DNA of 64,000 nucleotides from Chitinophaga fulva (GCF_012927205.1 NZ_JABBGC010000004.1:372001-436000); one strand, 5' to 3'; numbered from the stretch's first letter, positions 41,747-50,430 are shown. Program-made: numbers and translations. The notes: generated by a model not told the origin, from the sequence alone.

Positions 41747-42361
41747 ATGCGCACTTGTAAACAATTCGTGTCAAAAGGATTATTAGCGGCATTAGCAGCC
41801 GGTTTATTTATGGCCTGCAATGGCAACAAGGCTGGCAACAATGCGCCTGCTAGCACTCCCGCAGCGGGTACGAACGCTCCGGCAGCGGGTTTCAAAATTG
41901 CTTACGTAGACCTGGATTCTCTGGAAGCGCATTTTGAATATTTCAAACAAAGGAAATCCGAGTTGGAGCAAAAGCAGCAGGGGATGGACAATCAGCTGAA
42001 AGCCAAAGGCAGGGCTTTACAGGCTGAATATCAGGACCTGCAGCGTAAAGCATCCACGCTCACACAGGAGCAGGGCGAGACGGCACAACGCAGCCTGATG
42101 GCCAAACAACAACAGCTGGAGCAGGAAGCGCAGAATATGCGTGCAGAGTATGCCCAAAGCGAAACCAAATTCAACGAAGAACTGCAGAAAAGGCTGGACG
42201 ATTTCCTGAAATCATTTAATGCAGACAAACGTTATTCTTATATCTTCTCTTACCGTACCGGTCAGAGCAACATTTTGTATGCTGATCCTGCATTTGACGT
42301 AACGGCTGATGTGATCAAAGGCATGAATGAAAAAGGCGCTGGAGCACCTGCTGCCAAATAA
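41747..42361 (+). CDS. OmpH/Skp-like periplasmic chaperone lipoprotein
   Basis: This is a 204-residue protein with a lipoprotein signal (LAAGLFMAC, cysteine near residue 24) and an Ala/Pro/Asn linker. FKIAYVDLDSLEAHFEYFK, the conserved OmpH strand-turn-helix start, follows, then a long coiled coil (about 65-160, rich in Gln/Glu/Lys). The C-terminal part (SYIFSYRTGQSNILYADPAFDVT) matches the end of the Skp fold. Skp-type proteins escort unfolded outer-membrane proteins; a membrane-anchored version would act near one membrane. It is a single gene ending at a terminator. Confidence 0.85.
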   Translation: MRTCKQFVSKGLLAALAAGLFMACNGNKAGNNAPASTPAAGTNAPAAGFKIAYVDLDSLEAHFEYFKQRKSELEQKQQGMDNQLKAKGRALQAEYQDLQRKASTLTQEQGETAQRSLMAKQQQLEQEAQNMRAEYAQSETKFNEELQKRLDDFLKSFNADKRYSYIFSYRTGQSNILYADPAFDVTADVIKGMNEKGAGAPAAK

Positions 42362-42404
42362 AGAAAATAACAGGCAAACATTAAAAAATTTGTCTACCTT
42401 ATAG

Positions 42405-42433
42405 TCCCGGTTCCCAAAAGAGCCGGGATTTTT
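42405..42433 (+). terminator. Intrinsic terminator after the Skp-like gene
   Basis: A 9-bp stem (42405-42413 with 42420-42428, one T-G pair) is followed by TTTTT. Confidence 0.8.
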
Positions 42434-42448
42434 AATTTCTACCGTTAT

Positions 42449-43894
42449 ATGGACATCAACCAAAACAATTCATTTAAGCCTACGCTTGGCTTATTAGACG
42501 CCACCATGATAGTAGCCGGTTCCATGATAGGTTCCGGTATTTTTATTGTCACCGCAGAAATAGCCCGCAGTGTGGGCGGTGCCGGATGGGTAACCGCCAT
42601 GTGGGTATTGGCAGGTGTAGTGACGCTCATCGCTGCGCTCAGTTACGGTGAATTATCCGGCATGTTCCCCAAAGCTGGCGGACAGTATGTGTATCTGCGG
42701 GAGGCCTACAATCCTTTTATCGCCTTTTTATTTGGCTGGACGCAGTTCGGCGTTATCCAGACCGGCACCATCGCTGCTGTGGCTGTGGCTTTCGCCAAAT
42801 TTACCGCTTACCTGATACCGGGATTTAGCGAGAAAAACATCCTGTTGTCCTTTAATGCCGAGCTAAAGCCGGTATTTCAGATATCCGCTGCGCAGATAGT
42901 GGCGATTGTTTCCATCATTCTGCTCACGTATATCAATACACGTGGGGTAAAACATGGCAAAGTGATACAGACCGTGTTTACGATGGCCAAACTGTTATCC
43001 CTGTTTGGGTTGATCGTTTTTGGCTTGTTGCTGGGCGCTAAGGCAGAGGTCTGGAATGCCAACTGGCAGGACCCATGGAATCACTTTTCCATGGAAGCGA
43101 TAAACGGAGAGACCATTATCAAATCCTTGTCAGGACTGGCTTTCTTTGGCGCCATCGCTGTGTCCATGAAAGGGTCTTTATTTTCCAGCGATGCGTGGAA
43201 TAACGTGACCTTCATTGCCGCAGAGATTAAGAACCCGGCCAAGAATATTAGCCGTTCGCTGTTTCTGGGCACACTGATCGTGACCATTATTTATGTGAGC
43301 TGTAACCTGATGTACCTGGCCGTATTGCCACTGCATGATATCGCCTTCGCCGCCAATGACAGGGTGGGAGTAGCAGCCGCGGAGAAGATCTTCGGCGGCA
43401 TTGGTTCAGGTATTATAGCCGTGATGATCATGATTTCCACTTTCGGTTGCAATAACGGGCTGATCTTATCCGGTGCCCGTATTTACTATACTATGGCGCA
43501 GGATGGGCTGTTTTTCCGCAAGGCCGGAGAGCTGAACAAAAACGCTGTGCCTGCCCGTGGGTTGTGGATACAGTGCTTCTGGGCATCATTGCTGTGTCTT
43601 ACAGGTCGCTACAACGACTTGCTGGCGCTGGTGATATTTGGGGTACTGATTTTTTATGTGCTGACCATCCTGGGTATTTTTATCCTGAGAAAGAAGCGTC
43701 CTGATCTGGAAAGGCCTTATAAAGCAATAGGTTACCCGGTGCTGCCGATGATATATGTAGTGGTGGCGCTTTCACTGGCTGCACTGCTGCTGATTTTCGA
43801 AACCAACTATACTTTACCTGGTCTGGGGATCATTTTATTGGGTATTCCACTTTATTTTTTGGCTATGCGGAGCAAGGGAAAAGCGCTCTCCTAG
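42449..43894 (+). CDS. APC-family amino acid permease
   Basis: This is an inner-membrane secondary transporter of 481 residues with about 12 transmembrane helices. The family signature is at the start: LLDATMIVAGSMIGSGIFIV, the unwound helix 1 that binds the amino-acid backbone, then the ELSGMFPKAGGQYVYLREAY stretch of helix 3. It resembles the LAT/basic amino-acid antiporter branch. The substrate cannot be resolved from sequence. It starts 15 bp after the preceding terminator's T-tract and is followed by its own terminator. Confidence 0.9.
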   Translation: MDINQNNSFKPTLGLLDATMIVAGSMIGSGIFIVTAEIARSVGGAGWVTAMWVLAGVVTLIAALSYGELSGMFPKAGGQYVYLREAYNPFIAFLFGWTQFGVIQTGTIAAVAVAFAKFTAYLIPGFSEKNILLSFNAELKPVFQISAAQIVAIVSIILLTYINTRGVKHGKVIQTVFTMAKLLSLFGLIVFGLLLGAKAEVWNANWQDPWNHFSMEAINGETIIKSLSGLAFFGAIAVSMKGSLFSSDAWNNVTFIAAEIKNPAKNISRSLFLGTLIVTIIYVSCNLMYLAVLPLHDIAFAANDRVGVAAAEKIFGGIGSGIIAVMIMISTFGCNNGLILSGARIYYTMAQDGLFFRKAGELNKNAVPARGLWIQCFWASLLCLTGRYNDLLALVIFGVLIFYVLTILGIFILRKKRPDLERPYKAIGYPVLPMIYVVVALSLAALLLIFETNYTLPGLGIILLGIPLYFLAMRSKGKALS

Positions 43895-43946
43895 CTAAAA
43901 AGGACAACAAAAAGGCAAATTTAACACGAACGTTGTATAAGATTTC

Positions 43947-43985
43947 GGGGCCACTGCGGTTTTATTAGCAGTGGCCCCTCTTAAT
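43947..43985 (+). terminator. Intrinsic terminator after the permease gene
   Basis: An 11-bp perfect GC-rich stem (43947-43957 with 43968-43978) has a 10-nt loop and is followed by a short, impure T-tract (CTCTTAATTT). Confidence 0.8.
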
Positions 43986-44401
43986 TTGCACTAAGACAAA
44001 TGAACGGACTTGTGCAGTTGAAACCCTACTGGATTGCAGAAAACCCTATAGCAAAAAAAGCTAGAAAAAAAATGGCATTGCCACATCACAACGGAGTAAA
44101 CGCTGCATGCAGCATCAGTTTTTATTGAACTATGAAATGTATGCCCTGGAGTATTTGTTAGACAGTTGTATGTTATTTTATGGACCCTCAAATAATATAA
44201 GCCATCGGAGTATTATATATATTTCTACATCTAAAGAAATTACCAGAAAAATATTTATTGCCAACAATGGTGTTCTATGGACATCATTCTCATAGAGTAT
44301 GAAAAATATCAGGCGATAGAAAGGTATCTCAACCCCAAGATAACCATTAAAAGCCTACACGATTTGCATTCTCGAACATTCACATGACAATCTTTTACAA
44401 C
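43986..44401 (+). other. AT-rich stretch with only a doubtful 36-residue frame
   Basis: No recognised gene is present. A frame from ATG 44278 to TGA 44388 encodes a 36-residue peptide starting MDIILIEYEKYQAIERYL, and a terminator follows 13 bp later, so something may be transcribed. Another 62-codon frame (44107-44295) has poor composition. This could be a gene remnant or a small RNA locus. Confidence 0.3.
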
Positions 44402-44435
44402 AAGCGTATGGTCTCTACCATGCGCTTCTTTTTTT
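44402..44435 (+). terminator. Intrinsic terminator without an obvious upstream gene
   Basis: An 11-bp stem (44402-44412 with 44417-44427, one mispair) with a CTCT loop is followed by CTTTTTTT. Confidence 0.8.
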
Positions 44436-44549
44436 ATCTAAGGACTTTTTGATTTACGATGTGGGAGATTTCGGGGATCGGGCGAAGAGATAACGAAATA
44501 TCAAAACCGTAAATCAAAAAATCGTAAATATTTGTCTTTATTTTGCAGC

Positions 44550-45155
44550 ATGTTTACAACTACCTCCAACAGCATATTTGACCGGAGCATACAGGATTAC
44601 CACCGGTACAATGATGTGCATCAGGCCATCAGCAATCCCTATGAAAAAAGCAGTATCGAGCACTTGCTGTATATGAAAAACTGGATCGACACCGTACAAT
44701 GGCATCTGGAAGATATTATCCGTGATCCGCAGATCAACCCTGTAGAGGCACTGGATATCAAGCGGTGGATTGACCGTTCGAATCAGGAGCGTACCGATAT
44801 GGTGGAGTACATTGACAGTTATTTCCTCGACAAATACAAAGACATAAAACCTGCCGCAGATGCGGAAATCAATACCGAGAGCCCGGCATGGGCGATAGAC
44901 CGGTTGTCTATCCTGGCTTTGAAGATATATCATATGCAGGAAGAGGCTACCCGTGCAGATGCCACACCGGAGCATCGTGAGGCTTGTCAACGTAAGCTTA
45001 ACATCCTGCTGGAGCAGCGCACTGATCTGAGCACAGCGATAGAGACGCTGCTGGCAGACATTGCAGCGGGCAAAAAATACATGAAAGTGTATAAGCAGAT
45101 GAAGATGTATAATGATCCTTCACTGAACCCTGTGTTATACAAGGGTGAAAAATAA
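44550..45155 (+). CDS. DUF4254 family protein
   Basis: This is a 201-residue cytoplasmic, helix-rich protein. It has the DUF4254 hallmarks: an early LLYMKNWIDTVQWHLEDIIRDP helix and an RSNQERTDMVEYID segment, then a C-terminal ADIAAGKKYMKVYKQMKMYNDPSLNP tail (split around residue 180). The function of the family is unknown. The ATG at 44550 is preferred to an in-frame TTG at 44532. The next gene, a family 9 glycosyltransferase, starts 9 bp after the stop; a shared role in surface glycan assembly is inferred from this pairing alone. Confidence 0.85.
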   Translation: MFTTTSNSIFDRSIQDYHRYNDVHQAISNPYEKSSIEHLLYMKNWIDTVQWHLEDIIRDPQINPVEALDIKRWIDRSNQERTDMVEYIDSYFLDKYKDIKPAADAEINTESPAWAIDRLSILALKIYHMQEEATRADATPEHREACQRKLNILLEQRTDLSTAIETLLADIAAGKKYMKVYKQMKMYNDPSLNPVLYKGEK

Positions 45156-45164
45156 TCGGCTTCC

Positions 45165-46205
45165 TTGGCAATTACTACCACTATACTGGTCACCCGTTTT
45201 TCCGCCCTCGGAGACGTAGCGATGACTGTGCCGGTCATGAAACAGGTACTGGACGAAAACCCGCAGGTCCGGATCATTTTTGTGACCAACAAAAACTGGG
45301 GCGCCCTGTGTGCCGGTATTCCCAGGCTGGAATTTTTTCCTGCCGATGTAAAAGGGGAACATAAAGGCGTGCCCGGATTATACCGCCTGTTCCGCAGCAT
45401 CAGCCGTCAATACCGGATTGATGCTGTAGCAGACCTGCACAATGTGCTGCGGTCCCGGATCGTGCGTACCTTTTTCCGCCTGACCGGCAAGCCGGTAGCC
45501 ATCATCGACAAGGGACGCGCAGGCAAAAAAGCCCTTACCCGAAAGGAAAACAAGGTGTTGCAGCCGCAAACCAGCACCATTGAGCGTTATGCGATCGTTT
45601 TCCGGCAGCTGGGGCTGCGCTGTACCATGGGCACACAGCCTGTTTTTGCACCGCGGCCGCTTCCGGAGCGGGTATTAGCCGTTACAGGCGCCAAAAATAC
45701 CCGGCAATGGATAGGGCTGGCACCCTTTGCCACTTACCGGGAGAAAATGTATCCGCTGGCAAAAATGGAAATGGCGCTGGCAGCACTGGTAAAAGACGGT
45801 ACCTATCGTGTATTGCTTTTTGGCGGCGGCAAAGCAGAAGTGGAACAGCTGAATGAGCTGGCAGCACGTTATCCACAGGCTATATCCGTTGCCGGCCGTT
45901 TTACCCTGGAGGAGGAACTGGCACTTATCAGCCAGCTGGATTTGATGATCAGCATGGATTCAGCCAATATGCACCTGGCCTCCCTGTATGGGGTACCGGT
46001 GGTTTCCATATGGGGCGCCACCCATCCGTATGCCGGGTTTATGGGCTATGGGCAGTCTGAGCAGTATGCTGTGCAGATCACTGATCTGACTTGCCGGCCT
46101 TGTTCCGTTTTTGGCAATAAACCCTGCTTCAGAGGAGACCATGCCTGCATGGAATGGATCAAACCGGAACAGATAGCAGAAAAAGTAATAAGTCTTATCC
46201 GTTAA
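45165..46205 (+). CDS. Glycosyltransferase family 9 (heptosyltransferase-like)
   Basis: This is a 346-residue cytoplasmic enzyme of the ADP-heptose:LPS heptosyltransferase family. It shows the N-terminal acceptor-side motif TRFSALGDVAMTVPV, the DLHNVLRSR segment and the donor-side DSANMHLASLYGVPVVSIWG with the nucleotide-sugar-binding D/H residues. A C-terminal four-cysteine cluster (CRPCSVFGNKPC...C) is seen in many members. It should extend lipopolysaccharide or another surface glycan. The start is a TTG at 45165, because the first ATG would delete the conserved N-terminal strand. Confidence 0.9.
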   Translation: MAITTTILVTRFSALGDVAMTVPVMKQVLDENPQVRIIFVTNKNWGALCAGIPRLEFFPADVKGEHKGVPGLYRLFRSISRQYRIDAVADLHNVLRSRIVRTFFRLTGKPVAIIDKGRAGKKALTRKENKVLQPQTSTIERYAIVFRQLGLRCTMGTQPVFAPRPLPERVLAVTGAKNTRQWIGLAPFATYREKMYPLAKMEMALAALVKDGTYRVLLFGGGKAEVEQLNELAARYPQAISVAGRFTLEEELALISQLDLMISMDSANMHLASLYGVPVVSIWGATHPYAGFMGYGQSEQYAVQITDLTCRPCSVFGNKPCFRGDHACMEWIKPEQIAEKVISLIR

Positions 46206-46259
46206 GATGCTTTGTTACAGCGGGTTTTGAAGGATATTTTAAAAATATTGCAAGTTTTT

Positions 46260-46289
46260 TTTGCAGAAATAAAAAAAGTTATACTTTTG
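46260..46289 (+). promoter_or_regulatory. Promoter of tRNA-Gln copy 1
   Basis: TTTG (46260-46263), 18 bp, TACTTTTG (46282-46289), 22 bp before the tRNA. Confidence 0.75.
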
Positions 46290-46311
46290 CCATCCCAAAC
46301 AACAAAGTGAT

Positions 46312-46382
46312 TGCCCAATAGTATAATGGTAGTACGACAGATTTTGGTTCTGTTTGTCTTGGTTCGAATCCAGGTTGGGCAA
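46312..46382 (+). tRNA. tRNA-Gln (anticodon TTG), copy 1
   Basis: This 71-nt cloverleaf has acceptor TGCCCAA/TTGGGCA, anticodon loop TTTTGGT and T-loop TTCGAAT. A second copy at 60985-61055 is identical base for base. Since gatC is present, glutamine may be attached through Glu-tRNA(Gln) amidation. Confidence 0.95.
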
Positions 46383-46390
46383 CAAAAAAA

Positions 46391-46428
46391 ACGAAAAAAC
46401 CGCTCATCGAGCGGTTTTTTCGTTTTTG
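46391..46428. terminator. Bidirectional terminator after tRNA-Gln copy 1
   Basis: A perfect 15-bp stem (46391-46405 with 46409-46423) with an ATC loop is flanked by A-tract and T-tract, and can also serve the convergent HxlR gene. Confidence 0.92.
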
Positions 46429-46464
46429 CATTTTAGCATCAGTCAATATGTTTAACTGCTTCTA

Positions 46465-46809
46465 TTAAAGTTTCCTGTTCTCTTTTTCAATTTGCCTATC
46501 GCCCCACTGTCTGAGATGATCAATGAACGGAATTAATTCTCCTCCCGTTTCGGTCAGGGAGTATTCTACTTTGGGAGGTACTTCGTGATAGACTTTTCTA
46601 ATGATTAAATTGTCAGTTTCCAGCTCCCGCAAAGTTTGTGTAAGCATCTTTGTGGTAACATCATAAAGTATCCGTTTGAGGGCGCCGTAGCGCAGTGTCT
46701 TATGGTCATGCAAATACCAGAGTATTCTTCCCTTATATTTTCCTCCTATACGCTTGAAAGCATAATCTACCGAACAAGTCGGTAGACAAATTTCTGATTT
46801 ATTTTCCAT
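46465..46809 (-). CDS. HxlR-family winged-helix transcriptional regulator
   Basis: This is a 114-residue dimeric DNA-binding protein. It has the HxlR signature: a cysteine near the start (CSVDYAFKRIGGKYKGRIL), the recognition region LRYGALKRILYDVTTKMLTQTLRELE and the wing VPPKVEYSLTETGGEL. Members often sense electrophiles or redox stress through the N-terminal cysteine. It is transcribed away from the SDR gene across a 119-bp region with inverted repeats, so control of that gene and of itself is likely. The pair is visibly AT-richer than its surroundings. Confidence 0.92.
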   Translation of the reverse strand: MENKSEICLPTCSVDYAFKRIGGKYKGRILWYLHDHKTLRYGALKRILYDVTTKMLTQTLRELETDNLIIRKVYHEVPPKVEYSLTETGGELIPFIDHLRQWGDRQIEKENRKL

Positions 46810-46848
46810 GCAACTAATTCATTATCAATATTAGATTCTTTCTGGTGA

Positions 46849-46901
46849 CTAAGGTACAAAAAAGTACATACTTGCCTTAGGGGCGTTAATATTATAATAT
46901 T
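46849..46901. promoter_or_regulatory. Operator-like inverted repeats between HxlR and SDR genes
   Basis: CTAAGG (46849-46854) and CCTTAG (46875-46880) flank a GTAC-N6-GTAC motif (46854-46867). A perfect 14-bp AT palindrome lies at 46888-46901, 28 bp before the SDR ATG. The first site is the better HxlR candidate; the second may be the SDR promoter region. Confidence 0.5.
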
Positions 46902-46928
46902 GCCTTAAACATTTAAATCGATTTAATA

Positions 46929-47681
46929 ATGGGACTTAAACTAAAGAATAAGGTGATTATTGTTACGGGAGGTTCAAAAGGAATTGGAGCCGGAATAGCA
47001 AAAGAACTGGCTTCGGCAGGAGCTAATGTTGTTGTTAATTATGTATCTGGTGAAACTGATGCTAATGCAGTGGTAAATTTCATTCAGTCAAACGGAGGTG
47101 TGGCAGTTGCCATTCAGGGTGATGTATCTAAACAAAAGGATGTCCAGCAATTGTTCAGGCAAACAATGAATGAATTCGGGAAAATAGATGGTGTAGTGAA
47201 TAACGCGGGGGTTTATCTTTTTAACACTATAGAGAACATAACGGAGGAAGAGTTTCATAAGCAATTCGATATTAATGTTCTTGGGACAATATTGACTGTC
47301 CAGGAATCGCTGAAGTATTTTAAGGACGGTGGTAATATCATCAATATAGGTTCTATGGGAACAAGGAATGTGGATGCTGGTACTGCTGTTTACACGGCCA
47401 CAAAAGGAGCTGTTGATGTGCTTACAAGTGTTTTCGCTAAAGAATTGGGAAGCAGAAATATCAGGGTGAACTCCATCATTCCTGGTTTGACGGAAACGGA
47501 AGGTGCTCACAAAGTCGGAATATTCGAAAGTGGCCTTAGTCAAAAGATTATAGATAATACCTCTTTAGGCAGATTAGGACAGCCGGCAGATATTGGGAAA
47601 GTAGCTGTATTTCTGCTTTCTGATGATGCATATTGGATTACAGGAGAAAAAATTTCTGTTTCAGGAGGCTATTTGATGTAA
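46929..47681 (+). CDS. Short-chain dehydrogenase/reductase
   Basis: This is a 250-residue NAD(P)H-dependent oxidoreductase of the classical SDR type: cofactor motif TGGSKGIGAG at about 13-22, VVNNAG near 88, catalytic serine in NIGSMG, and Tyr/Lys in VYTATKGAVD near 155. The C-terminal GEKISVSGGYLM is typical. The closest functional groups are ketoacyl reductases and polyol dehydrogenases, but the substrate is unknown. It is divergent from the HxlR gene, a common arrangement in which the regulator controls a detoxifying reductase. Codon use is AT-rich compared with neighbours, suggesting acquisition. Confidence 0.9.
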   Translation: MGLKLKNKVIIVTGGSKGIGAGIAKELASAGANVVVNYVSGETDANAVVNFIQSNGGVAVAIQGDVSKQKDVQQLFRQTMNEFGKIDGVVNNAGVYLFNTIENITEEEFHKQFDINVLGTILTVQESLKYFKDGGNIINIGSMGTRNVDAGTAVYTATKGAVDVLTSVFAKELGSRNIRVNSIIPGLTETEGAHKVGIFESGLSQKIIDNTSLGRLGQPADIGKVAVFLLSDDAYWITGEKISVSGGYLM

Positions 47682-47754
47682 TATTTTAAGATAGCCGGTC
47701 ATCAGGAACCAGTGAGAAAATTACCTAGTTTTACATCTTCAAAAACGAGGACGC

Positions 47755-48153
47755 ATGAATTTCTACACACGCAAATGGGTAAAACCGGAAGATCTCAATG
47801 CGCATGGTACTTTGTTTGGAGGCAGTTTGCTGCGGTGGATCGATGAAGAGGCGGCCATTTATTCCATTATTCAGTTAGGCACGAACCGTTGTGTGACCAA
47901 GTACATGTCGGAAATCAATTTTATCAATTCCGCCCGGCAGGGGGATATTGTGGAATTAGGTATTAAGGCGGTACATTTTGGCCGGACATCGCTGACGCTG
48001 ACCTGTGAGGTACGGAATAAGATCACCCAGAAGAGTATCCTGACCATCGACAAGATCGTGTTTGTCAGTGTGGATGAGAAAGGGCAGCCAGCACCACATG
48101 GCAGGACGAAGATCACCTACACCGATGAGCGGCTGCGGGAAGATGAAGCATAA
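47755..48153 (+). CDS. Acyl-CoA thioesterase, hotdog fold (YciA/BACH type)
   Basis: This 132-residue enzyme hydrolyses acyl-CoA. It has the family signature LNAHGTLFGGSLLRWIDEEA (active-site region), followed by the VTKYMSEINFINSARQGDIVELG strand pair of the hotdog fold. The length is normal for a single-hotdog thioesterase. The ATG at 47755 is used. GC content returns to the level of the wider window here, so the gene does not belong to the AT-rich HxlR/SDR patch. A terminator follows. Confidence 0.9.
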   Translation: MNFYTRKWVKPEDLNAHGTLFGGSLLRWIDEEAAIYSIIQLGTNRCVTKYMSEINFINSARQGDIVELGIKAVHFGRTSLTLTCEVRNKITQKSILTIDKIVFVSVDEKGQPAPHGRTKITYTDERLREDEA

Positions 48154-48179
48154 AATAAACGACGTTTCAATAAACTAAA

Positions 48180-48217
48180 AATGCAGCAGCGGGGGGACCA
48201 CTGCTGCATTATCTTTT
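48180..48217 (+). terminator. Intrinsic terminator after the thioesterase gene
   Basis: A 10-bp perfect stem (48180-48189 with 48201-48210) with an 11-nt loop is followed by ATCTTTTTT. From here to the next promoter elements at 48395 I see nothing. Confidence 0.82.
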
Positions 48218-48394
48218 TTATTCCGTTTAAAAAAGAGTGGGTAAACTACAACGGATCAGGCCGGTTAATTATTCGCTCGTGGAGTTCAGCATCAGGCAGG
48301 AGGTTTTTCAATCCAATATTCTTTCATGATCACTGCATATGAACTCTGTGAAGCAAAAGTACTGACCTGTAGCGGATCTTCGGCATTTGTAGCA

Positions 48395-48458
48395 TCTACA
48401 TGCCTACTACAATCTGTTTTTTTACCTATCTACAAAACCTCTACAAGTTGTATTTTTG
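48395..48458 (+). promoter_or_regulatory. Promoter with two WCTACA-N5-WCTACA pairs before the TPR-HTH regulator
   Basis: Pair 1 is TCTACA-TGCCT-ACTACA (48395-48411). Pair 2, 17 bp later, is TCTACA-AAACC-TCTACA (48429-48445). Five bases on is TATTTTTG (48451-48458), an exact -7 box. No TTTG is at -33; pair 2 occupies that place, as expected for an activator-dependent promoter. Confidence 0.7.
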
Positions 48459-48480
48459 ACGCATGAACCATATCCTAAAA

Positions 48481-50427
48481 ATGAGGGTAGTAATAGTGTT
48501 TGTAGCCCTGTTCACCCTACTGACGGCCAGTAGTTTTGCACAAACAGTGCGGGATTCCCTGAAACAGGTATTGCAACAGCCGGGATTAACACCAGAAGAG
48601 CAGGTGATGACCCGGATCAGGATGGGAAGGGCATTGGTAGATGGTAGCCGGAAAGATGCCATTGCCAGTACACAAACGGCCTTGCAGATGAGCCGTACAC
48701 TTAAAGACCGCAAATATGAAGCACTGGCGCATTCTGCGCTGGTATCGCTGGAATATACTGCAGAAGACACCGCCCTGGCTTCACATCATCTGGACAGCGC
48801 CTTCCTGTTTGCCCGGGAGTCAGGCGATCAGTTGACACTGGCCAGCGTATGGTACCGTAAAGGATGGCTTGAAAACCGCACCGGCAAGCCGCATGAAGCC
48901 GTGAAAAGCTTCCAGGAATCGCTGAAGTTGGGTAAAGGCCTGCCCGGCAACATCTACGAAACCAATGTATATTATAACCTGGCGTCTATTTATGCAGATT
49001 GGAATGATACAGAAACCCAGTACCGCTATGCGAAAGCCTGTCTGACTTCCGCCATGACCCGTTCAGACCCGGACGATATCTGCAACGGTTACCAGGCCAT
49101 GGCCACCAGTTTTGAATACCAGTTTAACGGCGACAACAGCAAACGGGAACTGCTGGATTCTTCCCTTTACTACAACCGTAAAGCCATTGCCATATATGAA
49201 ACGAATGCGTCCCGTATCAGTTTCCACAGCATGGTTGCCCTGCTGGCACTGAATACTGCCAACCTATATGATCAGTATTTTCCACGTACCTATCGGGACA
49301 GTGCACAGCATTACCTGGACATTGCCCTGAAGATTGGTAAGGAAACCGATCAACAGGAAGTGGTGGCCAGTTGCTATGGCATGATGAGCACCTTTGCTAT
49401 GAACGATGGCAACTACAACCGGGCATCTGACCTGTTGCTGGCGGGACTGTTAGCGTTAAAGACCTATCCCGCTCCGGACAACCGGCTGATGGCCCACCTG
49501 ATGGAGGCCTTGTCAGACGTGGCGGAGAAGAAGGGGGACCTGCCCAAGGCACTGGAATACGCGAGGGAATACAGCCGGTATTATGCCAAGGCTTTTGATG
49601 TAGACCGTATGGCGATTGCCAAAAAGCTGGAGGCTCAATACCAGGCACGGCAAAGAGAGCAGGAGCTGGTAACACTCCAGGAAAAAGCTGCGTTTAACCG
49701 TAAACTCAATATTGTATATATCGGATTGATTGTAGCCTGCCTGGTTGCGTTATTGTACCTGTTCCGGTCCTATCACTTCCGTTTACAGTCCACCATTCAG
49801 CAACAGAAGCTGCTGGAGAAGGAGAAGCATGACGGCGAATTACTGATACGCCTGAAAGAAGAAGAAGCCCTGCGCCTGCAGCTGGAGAAACAGGAAGCAG
49901 AATTGCAGGCCCGTTTACAGACGGAGGAAGCCGCGCGCTTGCAGGCAGAACAACAGCTGATACAAACGCAGAAGGAGCAGTTGCAGAAAGACCTGCTGGC
50001 AGGCACTTTACAGGTGGAACAGAAGAATGAACTGCTGGAATCGTTGCAGGAAAAGCTCCGGGAGAAAGCCGTACAGCCCGACCTGGCCAAACAGATCACC
50101 CGGATGATTGAGACGCATAAACGGATGGACAAAAACTTTGAGACTACACGGACAGAGTTTGAGAACATTCATCCGGAATTCTTCCGGAAGTTGCAGGAAA
50201 AAGCCAGCAACAGCCTTACCAAACTGGATTTGAAGCATTGTTCCTATATTTCGATCGGGTTGTCTACCAAAGAAATTGCCTCCCACCTTGGCGTGGCGCC
50301 GAAGAGCATTCTGATGTCGCGGTACCGTATCAAACAAAAGCTGGGACTGGGTAAAGAGGAGGGGCTGGATGCCTATCTGATGGCCTGGAGAGAAAATAAC
50401 CCGCTGAGTGAAGACGCAGCGGGTTAA
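48481..50427 (+). CDS. Membrane-tethered TPR regulator with C-terminal LuxR-like HTH
   Basis: This is a 648-residue signal-transduction protein. It has a signal peptide (VVIVFVALFTLLTASSFAQ), then a periplasmic array of TPR-like helical repeats (about 35-380), one transmembrane segment near 408-428 (IVYIGLIVACLVALLYLF), a Gln/Glu-rich cytoplasmic coiled coil (about 435-550) and a helix-turn-helix near 594-625 (GLSTKEIASHLGVAPKSILMSRYRIK, split by the turn). Such proteins in Bacteroidota couple periplasmic sensing directly to DNA. An ATG at 48463 is also in frame, but lies where transcription should begin from the TATTTTTG box, so 48481 is preferred. Target genes are unknown; its own promoter has unusual direct repeats. 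Confidence 0.82.
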   Translation: MRVVIVFVALFTLLTASSFAQTVRDSLKQVLQQPGLTPEEQVMTRIRMGRALVDGSRKDAIASTQTALQMSRTLKDRKYEALAHSALVSLEYTAEDTALASHHLDSAFLFARESGDQLTLASVWYRKGWLENRTGKPHEAVKSFQESLKLGKGLPGNIYETNVYYNLASIYADWNDTETQYRYAKACLTSAMTRSDPDDICNGYQAMATSFEYQFNGDNSKRELLDSSLYYNRKAIAIYETNASRISFHSMVALLALNTANLYDQYFPRTYRDSAQHYLDIALKIGKETDQQEVVASCYGMMSTFAMNDGNYNRASDLLLAGLLALKTYPAPDNRLMAHLMEALSDVAEKKGDLPKALEYAREYSRYYAKAFDVDRMAIAKKLEAQYQARQREQELVTLQEKAAFNRKLNIVYIGLIVACLVALLYLFRSYHFRLQSTIQQQKLLEKEKHDGELLIRLKEEEALRLQLEKQEAELQARLQTEEAARLQAEQQLIQTQKEQLQKDLLAGTLQVEQKNELLESLQEKLREKAVQPDLAKQITRMIETHKRMDKNFETTRTEFENIHPEFFRKLQEKASNSLTKLDLKHCSYISIGLSTKEIASHLGVAPKSILMSRYRIKQKLGLGKEEGLDAYLMAWRENNPLSEDAAG

Positions 50428-50430
50428 AAG

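Noticed and set aside
44107..44295. 62-codon frame in the AT-rich gap after the permease
   Set aside because: It has no similarity, poor codon composition and no promoter or ribosome-binding context.
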